Assembly (NCBI GenBank): GCA_038522635.1
Contig: JBCBJZ010000018.1
Span: 1 to 33,749 of the forward strand
DNA: 33,749 nucleotides
Direction of reading: 5' to 3'
Source: JBCBJZ01 sp038522635
Lineage (GTDB): Bacteria; Pseudomonadota; Alphaproteobacteria; Rhizobiales; Hyphomicrobiaceae
Made by a program: the position numbers and the translations under genes. This document shows, one piece after another, positions 12,363 to 20,748 of this stretch. A model generated the notes under the pieces. That model was not told the DNA's origin. It did no database searches and was given only the letters and a program-made list of their open reading frames with translations. How positions within the stretch are numbered: the stretch's first letter is position 1; each line of letters starts with the position of its first letter.

Positions 12363-14012
12363 TCACTCCCACTCGATGGTGCCGGGCGGTTTCGATGTGA
12401 TGTCGTAGACCACGCGGTTGACGCCGGAGACCTCGTTGATGATGCGGGTGGCCGCGCGGCCCAACACCTCGTGGGAAAACGGGAAGTAGTCGGCCGTCAT
12501 GCCATCGGTGGATGTCACCGCACGCAGCGCGCACACGTGCTCATAGGTGCGCGCATCGCCCATCACGCCCACCGTCCGCACCGGCAGCAGCACCGCGAAC
12601 GCCTGCCAGATATCGTCGTAAAGCCCGGCTTTGCGGATCTCGTCGAGATAGATCGCATCGGCCCGGCGCAGGATCGCGAGCTTATCCGCGCTCACCGCGC
12701 CGGGGATGCGGATGGCGAGCCCTGGCCCGGGAAACGGATGGCGCCCAACGAACGCTTCGGGCAGGCCCAACTCGCGTCCCAGCGCGCGCACCTCGTCCTT
12801 GAAGAGTTCGCGCAACGGTTCGATCAACTTCAAGTTCATACGCTCGGGCAGACCGCCGACGTTGTGGTGCGACTTGATGGTGACCGACGGCCCGCCGGTG
12901 AACGACACACTTTCGATGACATCGGGATACAGCGTGCCTTGTGCGAGGAAATCGGCACCGCCGCGGCGCTTGGCTTCCTCTTCAAAGACATCGATGAACA
13001 GGCGGCCGATGGTTTTACGCTTCACTTCAGGGTCATCGATGCCTTTAAGCGCGGTGACGAAGCGTTCGGACGCGTCAACATGAACGAGTGGAATGTTGTA
13101 GGTCCCGCGAAACAGCGAGACGACCTCGTCGGCTTCGCCTTCGCGCATCAGGCCGTGGTCCACGAAAATGCAGGTGAGCTGCTCGCCGATCGCTTCGTGG
13201 ATCAGAACAGCGGCGACCGCGCTATCGACCCCGCCCGAAAGCCCGCACACCACGTGACCTGTGCCCACCTGGTCGCGGATGGCCTTGACGGCGGACGAAC
13301 GGAAATGCGCCATCGACCAGTCGTTGCCGAGCCCGGCGATTTTGTGCACGAAGTTCGCCAGCAGGCGTGCGCCGTCGGGCGTATGGATCACTTCGGGGTG
13401 GAATTGGACGCCATAGAGCTTGCGCGTTTCATTGGCGATCGCGGCGAAGGGCGCACCCTCGCTGGTGGCGATCGGCGCGAAGCCATCGGGCAGCGCGACC
13501 ACGTGATCGCCATGGCTCATCCAGACCTGGTGGTCTTCGCCGGGCTGCCAAATCCCTTCAAACAGCGGTGAAGCATCGCCCACACGCACCATGGCGCGGC
13601 CGAACTCGCGGCTGTTGCTGTCTTCAACGGTACCGCCAAGCTGGGCGACCATCGTTTGCTGGCCATAACAGATACCGAGCACCGGCAGTCCACAGGTGAA
13701 CACCCAGGACGGCGCACGCGGGGTATCGGCCTGGGTGACGCTTGCAGGGCCGCCCGAAAGGATGATGGCGTGCGGGTCGAGGCGCTCCAACGCATCATCG
13801 GCGGCATTGAAGGGTACAATTTGCGAATAGACGCCCTGCTCGCGCACGCGCCGCGCGATCAACTGCGTCACCTGACTGCCGAAATCGATGATCAGCACGG
13901 TCTGCGTGGGCACCACCTGCTGATGCCGCGCATCCGTGGTGTCAGCAGCGCTTGCGGCAGCCGACGACATATCGTCCGCAACCGCATGGGGATTAGCGTC
14001 AAAACGGCTCAT
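12363..14012 (-). CDS. guaA: GMP synthase (glutamine-hydrolysing)
   Basis: Converts XMP to GMP using ATP and ammonia released from glutamine, the last step of guanine nucleotide synthesis. 549 residues. The glutamine amidotransferase domain has Cys115 (GICYGQQ), His205 and Glu207 (VQFHPEV). The ATP-pyrophosphatase domain has the P-loop LSGGVDSAVAA (258-268). The C-terminal dimerisation domain ends YDITSKPPGTIEWE, the typical GuaA end. The N-terminus is about 30 residues longer than usual and polar; an in-frame ATG at residue 15 could be the true start. Complete and apparently functional. Confidence 0.97.
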   Translation of the reverse strand: MSRFDANPHAVADDMSSAAASAADTTDARHQQVVPTQTVLIIDFGSQVTQLIARRVREQGVYSQIVPFNAADDALERLDPHAIILSGGPASVTQADTPRAPSWVFTCGLPVLGICYGQQTMVAQLGGTVEDSNSREFGRAMVRVGDASPLFEGIWQPGEDHQVWMSHGDHVVALPDGFAPIATSEGAPFAAIANETRKLYGVQFHPEVIHTPDGARLLANFVHKIAGLGNDWSMAHFRSSAVKAIRDQVGTGHVVCGLSGGVDSAVAAVLIHEAIGEQLTCIFVDHGLMREGEADEVVSLFRGTYNIPLVHVDASERFVTALKGIDDPEVKRKTIGRLFIDVFEEEAKRRGGADFLAQGTLYPDVIESVSFTGGPSVTIKSHHNVGGLPERMNLKLIEPLRELFKDEVRALGRELGLPEAFVGRHPFPGPGLAIRIPGAVSADKLAILRRADAIYLDEIRKAGLYDDIWQAFAVLLPVRTVGVMGDARTYEHVCALRAVTSTDGMTADYFPFSHEVLGRAATRIINEVSGVNRVVYDITSKPPGTIEWE

Positions 14013-14091
14013 CGCAAGCGCCTACACCCGGAATGCGCAACCGGCAAGAGCGACAGCGTCGCCGTCCACGCGAGCATTGCTCCCTGTTGCT

Positions 14092-14337
14092 CTAGTTAGA
14101 GACTTGCCGCAACGGTTGCCAGGCCCCTTCGCAGCCCAACGGCTCAGGTGCATCGGGGGACCGCATGTAAACCGCGCGGCAGCCCCACCGTCGCATCGGC
14201 GCGGGCATCGCGATGTTCAGCGAAATCCACACATCGTTGCTGGGGTCATCGATCGAGGCCGACAGATGCCCCCAATAGCCCACCACCACCATCAGGCCGA
14301 TCAGCATCAAACCGATCAAAAATCGCAACGCCCGCAT
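14092..14337 (-). CDS. Small membrane or secreted hypothetical protein
   Basis: Encodes 81 residues from the ATG at 14337 (GGGG upstream). An N-terminal hydrophobic stretch (FLIGLMLIGLMVVVGYWGHL) is followed by about 50 residues with two cysteines (RRWGCRAVYM and EPLGCEGAW) that could form a disulfide outside the cytoplasm. No family recognised. The stop TAG belongs to TAGAGCAAC, the same nonamer that opens repeat B. It lies upstream of guaA on the same strand, about 80 nt away. Confidence 0.55.
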   Translation of the reverse strand: MRALRFLIGLMLIGLMVVVGYWGHLSASIDDPSNDVWISLNIAMPAPMRRWGCRAVYMRSPDAPEPLGCEGAWQPLRQVSN

Positions 14338-14732
14338 CCCTGCACATCCCCTACGCCGTTCGCGTCTCTCAAGCCTCGCCGTTGGCACGCGTCATCGCGC
14401 CTGCAGCCCGCGTCTCCTACCAATGCGACCGCGGTGCTGCCACCCTTAGCACATCAAATACGGCGCGTTTCGCGTCGCTTTCTCACCACACCGCCTCGCA
14501 AACCGCATCCAAGCTGCGTATCCGCAGCTCGCGAAACATGACCTGCCGGGTCGCGTGGCCGCAGCGGACGCTTGCAGGGCAAGGCGGGCTAGCGCTAAGG
14601 GAAACGAGACAAGACTGTGACACAGCGCCGTCCGCCCCTTGACGTGAGACCAACCCACCCAGGGCGTCCGCTCACCACGTGGCCGGCTTCGACGCACAGT
14701 CCGTACCGCCGACGGGAGACCCAAGAGCACGC
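14338..14732. other. Leader region of the liv operon
   Basis: 395 nt between the divergent small membrane protein and livH. It should contain the liv operon promoter. TTGACG occurs at 14639-14644, but no good -10 box follows at the right distance. The livH frame is open back to a GTG at 14679; the ATG at 14733 is favoured by AAGAG 7 nt upstream and by family length. No RNA gene seen. Confidence 0.5.
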
Positions 14733-15656
14733 ATGGAATACTTCACGCAGCAATTGATCAACGGGGTCACCCTCGGGTCGATCTACGGGCTCATCGCCAT
14801 CGGCTATACGATGGTCTACGGCATCATCGGCATGATCAATTTCGCCCACGGCGATATTTTCATGATCGGCTCGTTCATTGCCCTGATCATCATCACCGCG
14901 CTGGGTCTGACGGCAGGCGCATCAGCGGTGGTGCTGTTCCTGGCGCTGATGCTGGTGCTGGTCGGGGCGATGGCGTTGACGTCGGTTTGGGGGTGGACGG
15001 TCGAACGCCTGGCCTACCGCCCGTTGCGCGGCTCCTTCCGTCTGGCCCCGCTGATCACAGCCATCGGCATGTCGATCACGCTGCAAAACGCCGTGCAGAT
15101 CTCCCAAGATGCCCGCGTGAAGCCGCTGCAGCCGCTGATCAAAGGTGGTTACACGGTGATGGAGAGCCCGACCTTCAACGTGGTGCTGTCAAACATCCAA
15201 ATCCTGATCGTCGTCACCACGGTCTCGCTGATGGCGCTGTTTACCTTCGTCATCACGCGGACCTCGCTTGGCCGCGCACAGCGGGCCTGCGAACAAGATC
15301 GCACGATGGCCGCGCTGACCGGCGTCGATGTCGACCGGACGATCTCGTTGACCTTCGTTTTGGGGGCCGGGCTTGCCGCCGTCGCGGGCCTGATGTTCCT
15401 GCTCTATTACGGCGTCATCGATTTCTATATCGGCTTCGTCGCCGGCATTAAGGCCTTCACCGCGGCCGTGCTCGGCGGCATCGGCTCGTTGCCGGGCGCG
15501 ATGTTGGGCGGGCTCATCATCGGTCTCGTCGAAACCTTCTGGTCGGGCTATTTCTCGGTTGAGTACAAGGACGTTGCCGCCTTCAGCCTGTTGGCCATCG
15601 TGCTGATTTTCATGCCCTCCGGCCTGCTCGGCCGTCCTGAAATCGAGAAGGTGTAA
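14733..15656 (+). CDS. livH: Branched-chain amino acid ABC transporter permease LivH
   Basis: Inner-membrane permease of the high-affinity Leu/Ile/Val (LIV-I type) importer, pairing with LivM. 307 residues, about eight hydrophobic helices. The N-terminal signature LINGVTLGSIYGLIAIGYTM and YGIIGMINFAHGDIFMIGSF and the C-terminal KAFTAAVLGGIGSLPGAMLG (the loop that contacts the ATPase) are intact. First gene of a tight operon, with livM 3 nt after its stop. The start at 14733 matches the usual family N-terminus. Confidence 0.95.
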   Translation: MEYFTQQLINGVTLGSIYGLIAIGYTMVYGIIGMINFAHGDIFMIGSFIALIIITALGLTAGASAVVLFLALMLVLVGAMALTSVWGWTVERLAYRPLRGSFRLAPLITAIGMSITLQNAVQISQDARVKPLQPLIKGGYTVMESPTFNVVLSNIQILIVVTTVSLMALFTFVITRTSLGRAQRACEQDRTMAALTGVDVDRTISLTFVLGAGLAAVAGLMFLLYYGVIDFYIGFVAGIKAFTAAVLGGIGSLPGAMLGGLIIGLVETFWSGYFSVEYKDVAAFSLLAIVLIFMPSGLLGRPEIEKV

Positions 15657-15659
15657 GGC

Positions 15660-16994
15660 GTGAGCGATATCACCGAAACGGTAGCGCGCACCGTCGAGAC
15701 GCCGGCCAAACCCAACCGCTTTGTTGAAGCCTTGAAGGACGGCGCCGTCGGCGGCGCGATCACGCTGCTGCTTTGTTTGCCGTTGCTCGCCTACAAGACG
15801 GTCGAAAGCGCCACGTCGGGCTTGGAGCTCGAGAGCCGCTGGATGCTGGTCGTTTTCGCGGTCGGCATCGTGGCGGTCGGCCGCGCGCTGCTCTCGTTCT
15901 TCGTGTGGCAAAGCGGCAAGGCTAGCGGCTTTGGCGTGGAGACCTTCGGATCAGTGGTGAGCAAGCTTGGCTTCGCCGTCGGTCCGCTGCTGTTGATCAT
16001 CGCGGTTGCGCTGCCTTGGACCCCCGTGGCTGACCGCTACATTATGGATCTGGCGATCCTCGTCCTCACCTATGTGATGCTCGCTTGGGGGCTGAACATC
16101 GTCGTGGGGCTTGCCGGGCTGCTGGACCTTGGTTACGTCGCCTTTTACGCGGTGGGCGCTTACTCCTACGCGTTGCTGGCGCAAAACTTCGGGCTCTCGT
16201 TTTGGATCTGTCTGCCGCTCGCGGGCATCCTGGCCGCGTTTTGGGGCATCCTGCTGGGCTTTCCCGTGCTGCGGCTGCGCGGCGACTACCTGGCGATCGT
16301 GACGCTCGCGTTTGGCGAGATCATCCGCATCGTGTTGCTGAACTGGTATGAGTTCACCGGCGGTCCCGATGGGCTGTCGCGCATTCCACGGCCCGACTTC
16401 TTCGGCCTCGAGTTCAAAGCGTTCGGCGACAACACCTTCGCCAGCTTCTTCGGCATCGAACACTCATCGCTCCATCGCATCATCTTCCTCTATTACATCA
16501 TTCTGATCCTCGCGCTGTTCACCAACTGGGTCACGATCAGGTTGCGGCGCTTGCCGGTCGGGCGCGCCTGGGAAGCGCTGCGCGAAGATGAAATCGCGTG
16601 CAAATCACTCGGCATCAACACCGTGACGACGAAGCTTACAGCCTTCGCGATCGGGGCGATGTTCGGTGGCTTTGCCGGCGCGTTCTTCGCGACTAAACAG
16701 GGCTTCATCTCGCCGGAAAGTTTCACCTTCATCGAAAGCGCGATCATTTTGGCCATCGTGGTGCTGGGCGGCATGGGTAGCCAGATCGGCATTGCGGTTG
16801 CGGCCGTGTTGATGATCGGCGGCATCGAGGTCTTCCGCGAGCTGGAGGAGTTCCGGATGCTGATCTTCGGCCTCGCCATGGTGCTCGTGATGGTGTGGCG
16901 GCCGCGCGGCCTTGTGTCCTCGCGCACGCCATCGGTCGCGCTCAAGAAGCGCAAAGCGATCGGTGCCGATATGGTTGGTGAGGGCAGCGGATGA
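15660..16994 (+). CDS. livM: Branched-chain amino acid ABC transporter permease LivM
   Basis: Second permease of the Liv importer. 444 residues, starting at a GTG 3 nt after livH. The N-terminal 120 residues (three hydrophobic segments) match the extra region found in many longer LivM proteins. The conserved core has LAWGLNIVVGLAGLLDLGYV with AFYAVGAYSYALL, then PVLRLRGDYLAIVTLAFGEI and a C-terminal VVLGGMGSQIGIAVAAVLMI. The last four bases overlap the livG start (ATGA), so the two are translationally coupled. Confidence 0.95.
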   Translation: MSDITETVARTVETPAKPNRFVEALKDGAVGGAITLLLCLPLLAYKTVESATSGLELESRWMLVVFAVGIVAVGRALLSFFVWQSGKASGFGVETFGSVVSKLGFAVGPLLLIIAVALPWTPVADRYIMDLAILVLTYVMLAWGLNIVVGLAGLLDLGYVAFYAVGAYSYALLAQNFGLSFWICLPLAGILAAFWGILLGFPVLRLRGDYLAIVTLAFGEIIRIVLLNWYEFTGGPDGLSRIPRPDFFGLEFKAFGDNTFASFFGIEHSSLHRIIFLYYIILILALFTNWVTIRLRRLPVGRAWEALREDEIACKSLGINTVTTKLTAFAIGAMFGGFAGAFFATKQGFISPESFTFIESAIILAIVVLGGMGSQIGIAVAAVLMIGGIEVFRELEEFRMLIFGLAMVLVMVWRPRGLVSSRTPSVALKKRKAIGADMVGEGSG

Positions 16995-17977
16995 TCGTGA
17001 CGCGCCAGCCCGCACCCACCTGGACGGCGGCGGGCACCACGGGATCGGGCACCGCAGGACCTGGCGGCACTGGAGCCAGCGGCACGCCGGACAACATCAC
17101 GGGGGCAACCCCACACAACGTCCGCGACGCGATCCTCACGGTGGAGCACCTGACGATGCGCTTCGGCGGCCTCATCGCCGTCGATGACGTCTCGTTTGCC
17201 GCCAAACGTGGGCAGATCACCGCCCTCATTGGCCCCAACGGCGCCGGCAAAACCACCGTCTTCAACTGCATCACCGGCTTTTACAAACCGACCGCCGGCA
17301 TGATCACGCTGACCAAGCGTGACAGCAGCAGCTTCCTCTTGGAGCGGCTCGATGATCACCGCATCAACGCGCGCGCCGGCGTCGCCCGCACCTTCCAGAA
17401 CATTCGCCTGTTCTCCGGCATGACCGCGCTTGAAAACCTGCTGATCGCCCAACACGGGCCTCTGATGGAAGCCTCCACGCTCGATTGGCGCGCCCGCGGC
17501 TTCAACATCGGCGGGCTGCTCGGGCTCACCAACCGGTTCAAGTCGCGCGAACAAGAGGCGATCGCGTTCGCGTCCTCATGGCTTGAAAGGGTGGGTCTGA
17601 TCGAGCGCGCGGATGATGCGGCAGGCGACCTGCCCTACGGCGACCAGCGGCGCCTGGAGATCGCGCGCGCCATGTGCACGCGGCCTGAACTGCTTTGTCT
17701 GGACGAGCCGGCGGCAGGCCTCAACCCGCGCGAATCCGCTGAACTGAACGCGCTGCTTCGCTCGATCTCGGAACGCGATGACACCTCCGTCCTCCTGATC
17801 GAACACGACATGGGTGTCGTGATGGAGATTTCCGATCACGTGGTGGTGCTCGACTACGGCAAGAAGATCGCCGATGGCACACCTGAAGCGGTCCGCGGCG
17901 ATGATGCGGTGATCGCGGCCTACCTCGGCGTGGAAGACGAAGAGGTCGAGGCGGTCGAAAAGGAAATCGGCGTATGA
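16991..17977 (+). CDS. livG: Branched-chain amino acid ABC transporter ATPase LivG
   Basis: Cytoplasmic ATPase of the Liv importer. Walker A GPNGAGKTT (81-89), LivG-type signature LPYGDQRRLEIARAM, Walker B LLCLDEPAAGL, and H-loop LLIEHDMGVVM. 328 residues, longer than the usual 250-300. The extra part is a 45-residue N-terminal Gly/Thr/Ala/Pro-rich stretch (for example AAGTTGSGTAGPGG) before ILTVEHLTMRFGG, probably disordered. The ATGA overlap with livM supports the early start. It ends with an acidic tail and overlaps livF by 4 nt. Confidence 0.95.
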   Translation: MIVTRQPAPTWTAAGTTGSGTAGPGGTGASGTPDNITGATPHNVRDAILTVEHLTMRFGGLIAVDDVSFAAKRGQITALIGPNGAGKTTVFNCITGFYKPTAGMITLTKRDSSSFLLERLDDHRINARAGVARTFQNIRLFSGMTALENLLIAQHGPLMEASTLDWRARGFNIGGLLGLTNRFKSREQEAIAFASSWLERVGLIERADDAAGDLPYGDQRRLEIARAMCTRPELLCLDEPAAGLNPRESAELNALLRSISERDDTSVLLIEHDMGVVMEISDHVVVLDYGKKIADGTPEAVRGDDAVIAAYLGVEDEEVEAVEKEIGV

Positions 17978-18705
17978 CCAGCCCCATGCTGTCGATTAGC
18001 GGCGTTGAGACCTTTTACGGCAAGATCCAGGCGCTGCGTTCGGTGGACCTTGAGGTGCGTCCGGGCGAGATCGTGACGATGATCGGCTCCAACGGTGCGG
18101 GCAAGACCACGCTGATGATGACCGTGTGCGGCAGCCCGCGGGCGCGCACCGGACAGATCCTGTTTGAAGGCCGCGACATCACGCAGATGGCCACGCACCA
18201 GATCATGCATCTGGGCATCGCGCAGTCGCCGGAGGGACGCCGCATCTTTCCGCGCATGAGTGTGCGTGAAAACCTCCAGATGGGCTCGATCCTCAACCCC
18301 GAACGTGAGGCGACGTTCGATGCTGACATCGATGAAGCCTTCGCGCTGTTCCCGATCCTGAAGCGGCGTGAGAACCAACGCGCGGGCACGCTCTCGGGCG
18401 GCGAACAGCAAATGCTCGCGATCGGCCGCGCGCTGATGGGGCGGCCGAAACTGCTGCTGCTCGATGAGCCGTCGCTGGGGCTGGCCCCGCTGATCGTGCG
18501 TCAGATTTTCGATGTGATCGGGGAACTCAATAAGTCGCGCGGTCTGACGGTGTTCCTGGTGGAGCAGAACGCCTATCACGCGTTGCGACTGGCGCACCGC
18601 GGCTACGTGATGGTCAACGGGCGCATCACGATGAGCGGGACAGGCAAAGAACTGCTGGCGCGTGATGATGTGAAGGCGGCCTATCTGGAAGGTGGCGCGC
18701 ACTAA
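17974..18705 (+). CDS. livF: Branched-chain amino acid ABC transporter ATPase LivF
   Basis: Second ATPase of the importer, 243 residues, typical length. Walker A GSNGAGKTT (38-46), LivF-type SPEGRRIFPRMSVRENL, ABC signature LSGGEQQMLAIGRALM, and Walker B LLLLDEPSLGLAPL followed by VFLVEQNAYHALRLAHRGYV. The start overlaps the livG stop (ATGA). A 77-nt gap separates it from the DUF6867 gene. Confidence 0.96.
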   Translation: MTSPMLSISGVETFYGKIQALRSVDLEVRPGEIVTMIGSNGAGKTTLMMTVCGSPRARTGQILFEGRDITQMATHQIMHLGIAQSPEGRRIFPRMSVRENLQMGSILNPEREATFDADIDEAFALFPILKRRENQRAGTLSGGEQQMLAIGRALMGRPKLLLLDEPSLGLAPLIVRQIFDVIGELNKSRGLTVFLVEQNAYHALRLAHRGYVMVNGRITMSGTGKELLARDDVKAAYLEGGAH

Positions 18706-18782
18706 ACCCACGGGCGATCGATCGCGTTCACCGCCTGTTGCGCCAACGCTCAGAAATTTTGGCGCCAAAAGGACAAGACGGC

Positions 18783-19163
18783 ATGCTTTGGGAAACGGCA
18801 CCGCACCACTTCTTTGTGCTCACCTGCGCGATCGGCGGGGCGGCAGCCTTTTTGGCGGGGCGTGCAGCCGCGCTCGCCTGGCGGCCCATGCTGCAAAGCG
18901 TCGTTTACGCCCTGCTGCTGACGCTGGCGATCCGCTTCTTTTATTACGCGCTGCTGGGTGGCAGCTTCATCGTACCAGCGATCGCCAGCGGCGACCCTTC
19001 GGCCATCGCGAGCACGCTTTACTACACGCTCATCGATGGATTGGTTTTGTCGGCGGCAGCCCTGCTTGGCTACCGCGTGACACGCACCTCTCAGATGGTG
19101 ACGCAATACCCTTGGCTTTATCGCCGCACGAGCCCGCTTTCCTGGGCCCCGCTCGACACTTAA
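18783..19163 (+). CDS. DUF6867-like small membrane protein of the liv locus
   Basis: Encodes 126 residues from the ATG at 18783. Three hydrophobic segments: FFVLTCAIGGAAAFLAGRAA, a second (LQSVVYALLLTLAIRFFYYA then LLGGSF), and a third (TLIDGLVLSAAALLGYRVTR). AxxxGRAAALAWRP followed by AIRFFYYALLGG fits the DUF6867 family as I recall it, which sits next to liv genes in alphaproteobacteria. Its role is unknown; position between the transporter ATPases and the binding protein suggests an accessory role. The open frame extends upstream to 18738, but that part is not membrane-like. Confidence 0.75.
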   Translation: MLWETAPHHFFVLTCAIGGAAAFLAGRAAALAWRPMLQSVVYALLLTLAIRFFYYALLGGSFIVPAIASGDPSAIASTLYYTLIDGLVLSAAALLGYRVTRTSQMVTQYPWLYRRTSPLSWAPLDT

Positions 19164-19298
19164 TCGCAGCGCGCTGCCCTTCAAACGTGCAGCCTGATGG
19201 TCAAGCGGGCACGCCGTGTTCCAGCGCAAGGCTTGCGCGCGCAAAGCCGCGTCGACAAGCCTCTGCGCAGCGTGAATTAGCCCCGACAGCGCCACATA

Positions 19299-19320
19299 AT
19301 GTGTGCTAGAGAACACACGT
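19299..19320. promoter_or_regulatory. Imperfect palindrome upstream of livJ, possible operator
   Basis: ATGTGTGCTAGAGAACACAC followed by GT is a 22-bp imperfect dyad with GTGTG and CACAC arms, 7 of 11 pairs matching, 50 nt before the livJ ATG. It could bind a dimeric regulator or overlap the promoter. No regulator is inferred. Confidence 0.35.
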
Positions 19321-19369
19321 CCGAGAGCGAAAGTGAAGCGCTCTCATTCCGTCCACTGGGAGGTGCCAG

Positions 19370-20476
19370 ATGAAGAAGACCCTTCTGACAGCCGCCTTCG
19401 CCGCCGCCTTTGCAGGTGGTGCGAGCGCTGCTGAAATCAACATCGCCACGGTTGGTCCGATGACCGGCCAGTACGCCAGCTTCGGCCTGCAAATGAAAGC
19501 CGGCGCCGAGCAAGCTGTGGCAGACATCAACAAAGCCGGCGGCATCAACGTCGGCGGCAAGAAGATGATGCTGAAGCTGACCGTTGGCGATGACGCCTGC
19601 GATCCCAAGCAGGCCGTTGCCGTTGCCGGCAAGCTTGCCTCGCAGAAAGTGCAGTTCGTCGCTGGCCACTTCTGCTCAGGCTCATCGATCCCCGCCTCGT
19701 CGGTCTACGCCGAAGAAGGCATCATTCAGATTTCGCCCGCTTCCACGAACCCCAAACTGACCGATCAGCGCGCCGGCCCGAACGTGTTCCGCGTCTGCGG
19801 CCGTGACGACCAGCAAGGTTCGGTCGCAGGCCAGTACCTCGCCACCAACTTCAAAGGCAAAAAAGTCGCGATCGTTCACGACAAGACGGCTTACGGCAAA
19901 GGCCTGGCGGACGAAACCCGCAAGGCGATGAACAAAGCCGGCCTCAAAGAAGCGATGTACGAAGCCTACACCGCTGGCGAGAAAGACTACACCGCGCTTG
20001 TCTCGAAGCTGAAGCAGGCTGGCGTCGACGTGCTCTACGTCGGTGGTTACCACACCGAAGCCGGCCTGATGGTTCGCCAGATGCGCAGCCAAGGCATGAA
20101 CACCGTGCTGATCTCCGGTGACGCGCTGGTGACCAAAGAGTACTGGCAGATCACGGGTGATGCTGGTGAAGGCACGCTGATGACGTTCTCGCCGGACCCG
20201 CGCAAGAACCCTGCAGCCGCCGACATCGTGAAGACGTTCCGCGCCAAGAAGGTCGAGCCGGAAGGCTACGTCCTTTACACCTACGCTGCCATCCAGGCTT
20301 GGAAGCAGGCTGTGGAAGCGGCCGGTTCGCTTGATGCTGGCAAAGTCATCGCTGCACTGAACAAAGGCAAGTTCAGCACTGTCCTCGGCAACTTCTCGTT
20401 CGACGACAAGGGCGACCCCTCACTGCCGCCGTACGTCTTCTACAAATGGTCCAAAGGCAACTACGACCAAATGTAA
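19370..20476 (+). CDS. livJ: Branched-chain amino acid ABC transporter periplasmic binding protein
   Basis: Captures Leu/Ile/Val in the periplasm and delivers it to LivHM. 368 residues. The signal peptide MKKTLLTAAFAAAFAGGASA is cleaved before AEINIATVGPMTG. The type I periplasmic fold is recognisable: FGLQMKAGAEQAVADINKAG, VAGHFCSGSSIPASSVYAEE, GPNVFRVCGRDDQQG, GYVLYTYAAIQAWKQAVEAA. Strong SD GGGAGG 6 nt before the ATG. Codon use is biased towards GGC, AAG and ATC as in highly expressed genes. It has its own 206-nt leader and a strong terminator, so it is probably transcribed at a higher level than the rest of the operon. Confidence 0.95.
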   Translation: MKKTLLTAAFAAAFAGGASAAEINIATVGPMTGQYASFGLQMKAGAEQAVADINKAGGINVGGKKMMLKLTVGDDACDPKQAVAVAGKLASQKVQFVAGHFCSGSSIPASSVYAEEGIIQISPASTNPKLTDQRAGPNVFRVCGRDDQQGSVAGQYLATNFKGKKVAIVHDKTAYGKGLADETRKAMNKAGLKEAMYEAYTAGEKDYTALVSKLKQAGVDVLYVGGYHTEAGLMVRQMRSQGMNTVLISGDALVTKEYWQITGDAGEGTLMTFSPDPRKNPAAADIVKTFRAKKVEPEGYVLYTYAAIQAWKQAVEAAGSLDAGKVIAALNKGKFSTVLGNFSFDDKGDPSLPPYVFYKWSKGNYDQM

Positions 20477-20514
20477 GATATCGTTTAGCGCTCGCGCGAT
20501 GCGAGACTAACAAA

Positions 20515-20552
20515 GGCCCCTCGCCGCGCACCGGCGGGGGGCTTTTTGTTTT
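20515..20552 (+). terminator. Intrinsic terminator of livJ
   Basis: GGCCCCTCGCCG pairs with CGGCGGGGGGCT (one G-T wobble) around a CGCAC loop, followed by CTTTTTGTTTTG. The stem starts 38 nt after the livJ stop. This is the best canonical terminator in the window. Confidence 0.9.
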
Positions 20553-20562
20553 GAGACGACGC

Positions 20563-20713
20563 TTGGATCATCGGGCGATTTCTCGGGATCACCACAGGTG
20601 AGCCCGAAATCGCCCAAAGATGATCCAATCTTAAAATGCAGAGCAACTTTGGGCGCAAAGGCAAAGGGTGAGTGTTTAAGCTCGCGGCTCGCACTTTGCG
20701 CCCGTTGCTCTAG
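20563..20713 (-). repeat. Palindromic repeat B, copy B2 (full length)
   Basis: Plus-strand reading: TTGGATCATC-GGGCGATTTC, loop, GAAATCGCCC-AAA-GATGATCCAA, then spacer TCTTAAAATGC, then AGAGCAAC-TTT-GGGCGCAAAG, loop, CTTTGCGCCC-GTTGCTCT and AG. Two stem-loops of the same design face each other across the spacer, each with a three-base bulge on the inner side. It lies between convergent livJ and the DMT gene, just past the livJ terminator. Confidence 0.9.
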
Positions 20714-20748
20714 CTCACGCTGTGGACGCAGAGCCCACCGTTGGCCGC

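Noticed and set aside
12471..13571. Plus-strand 366-residue open frame opposite guaA
   Set aside because: guaA on the minus strand is unmistakable and complete; this is an antisense frame of high-GC coding DNA.
15951..16463. Long antisense frames opposite livM, livG and livJ
   Set aside because: The liv genes are certain; opposite-strand frames are compositional shadows.
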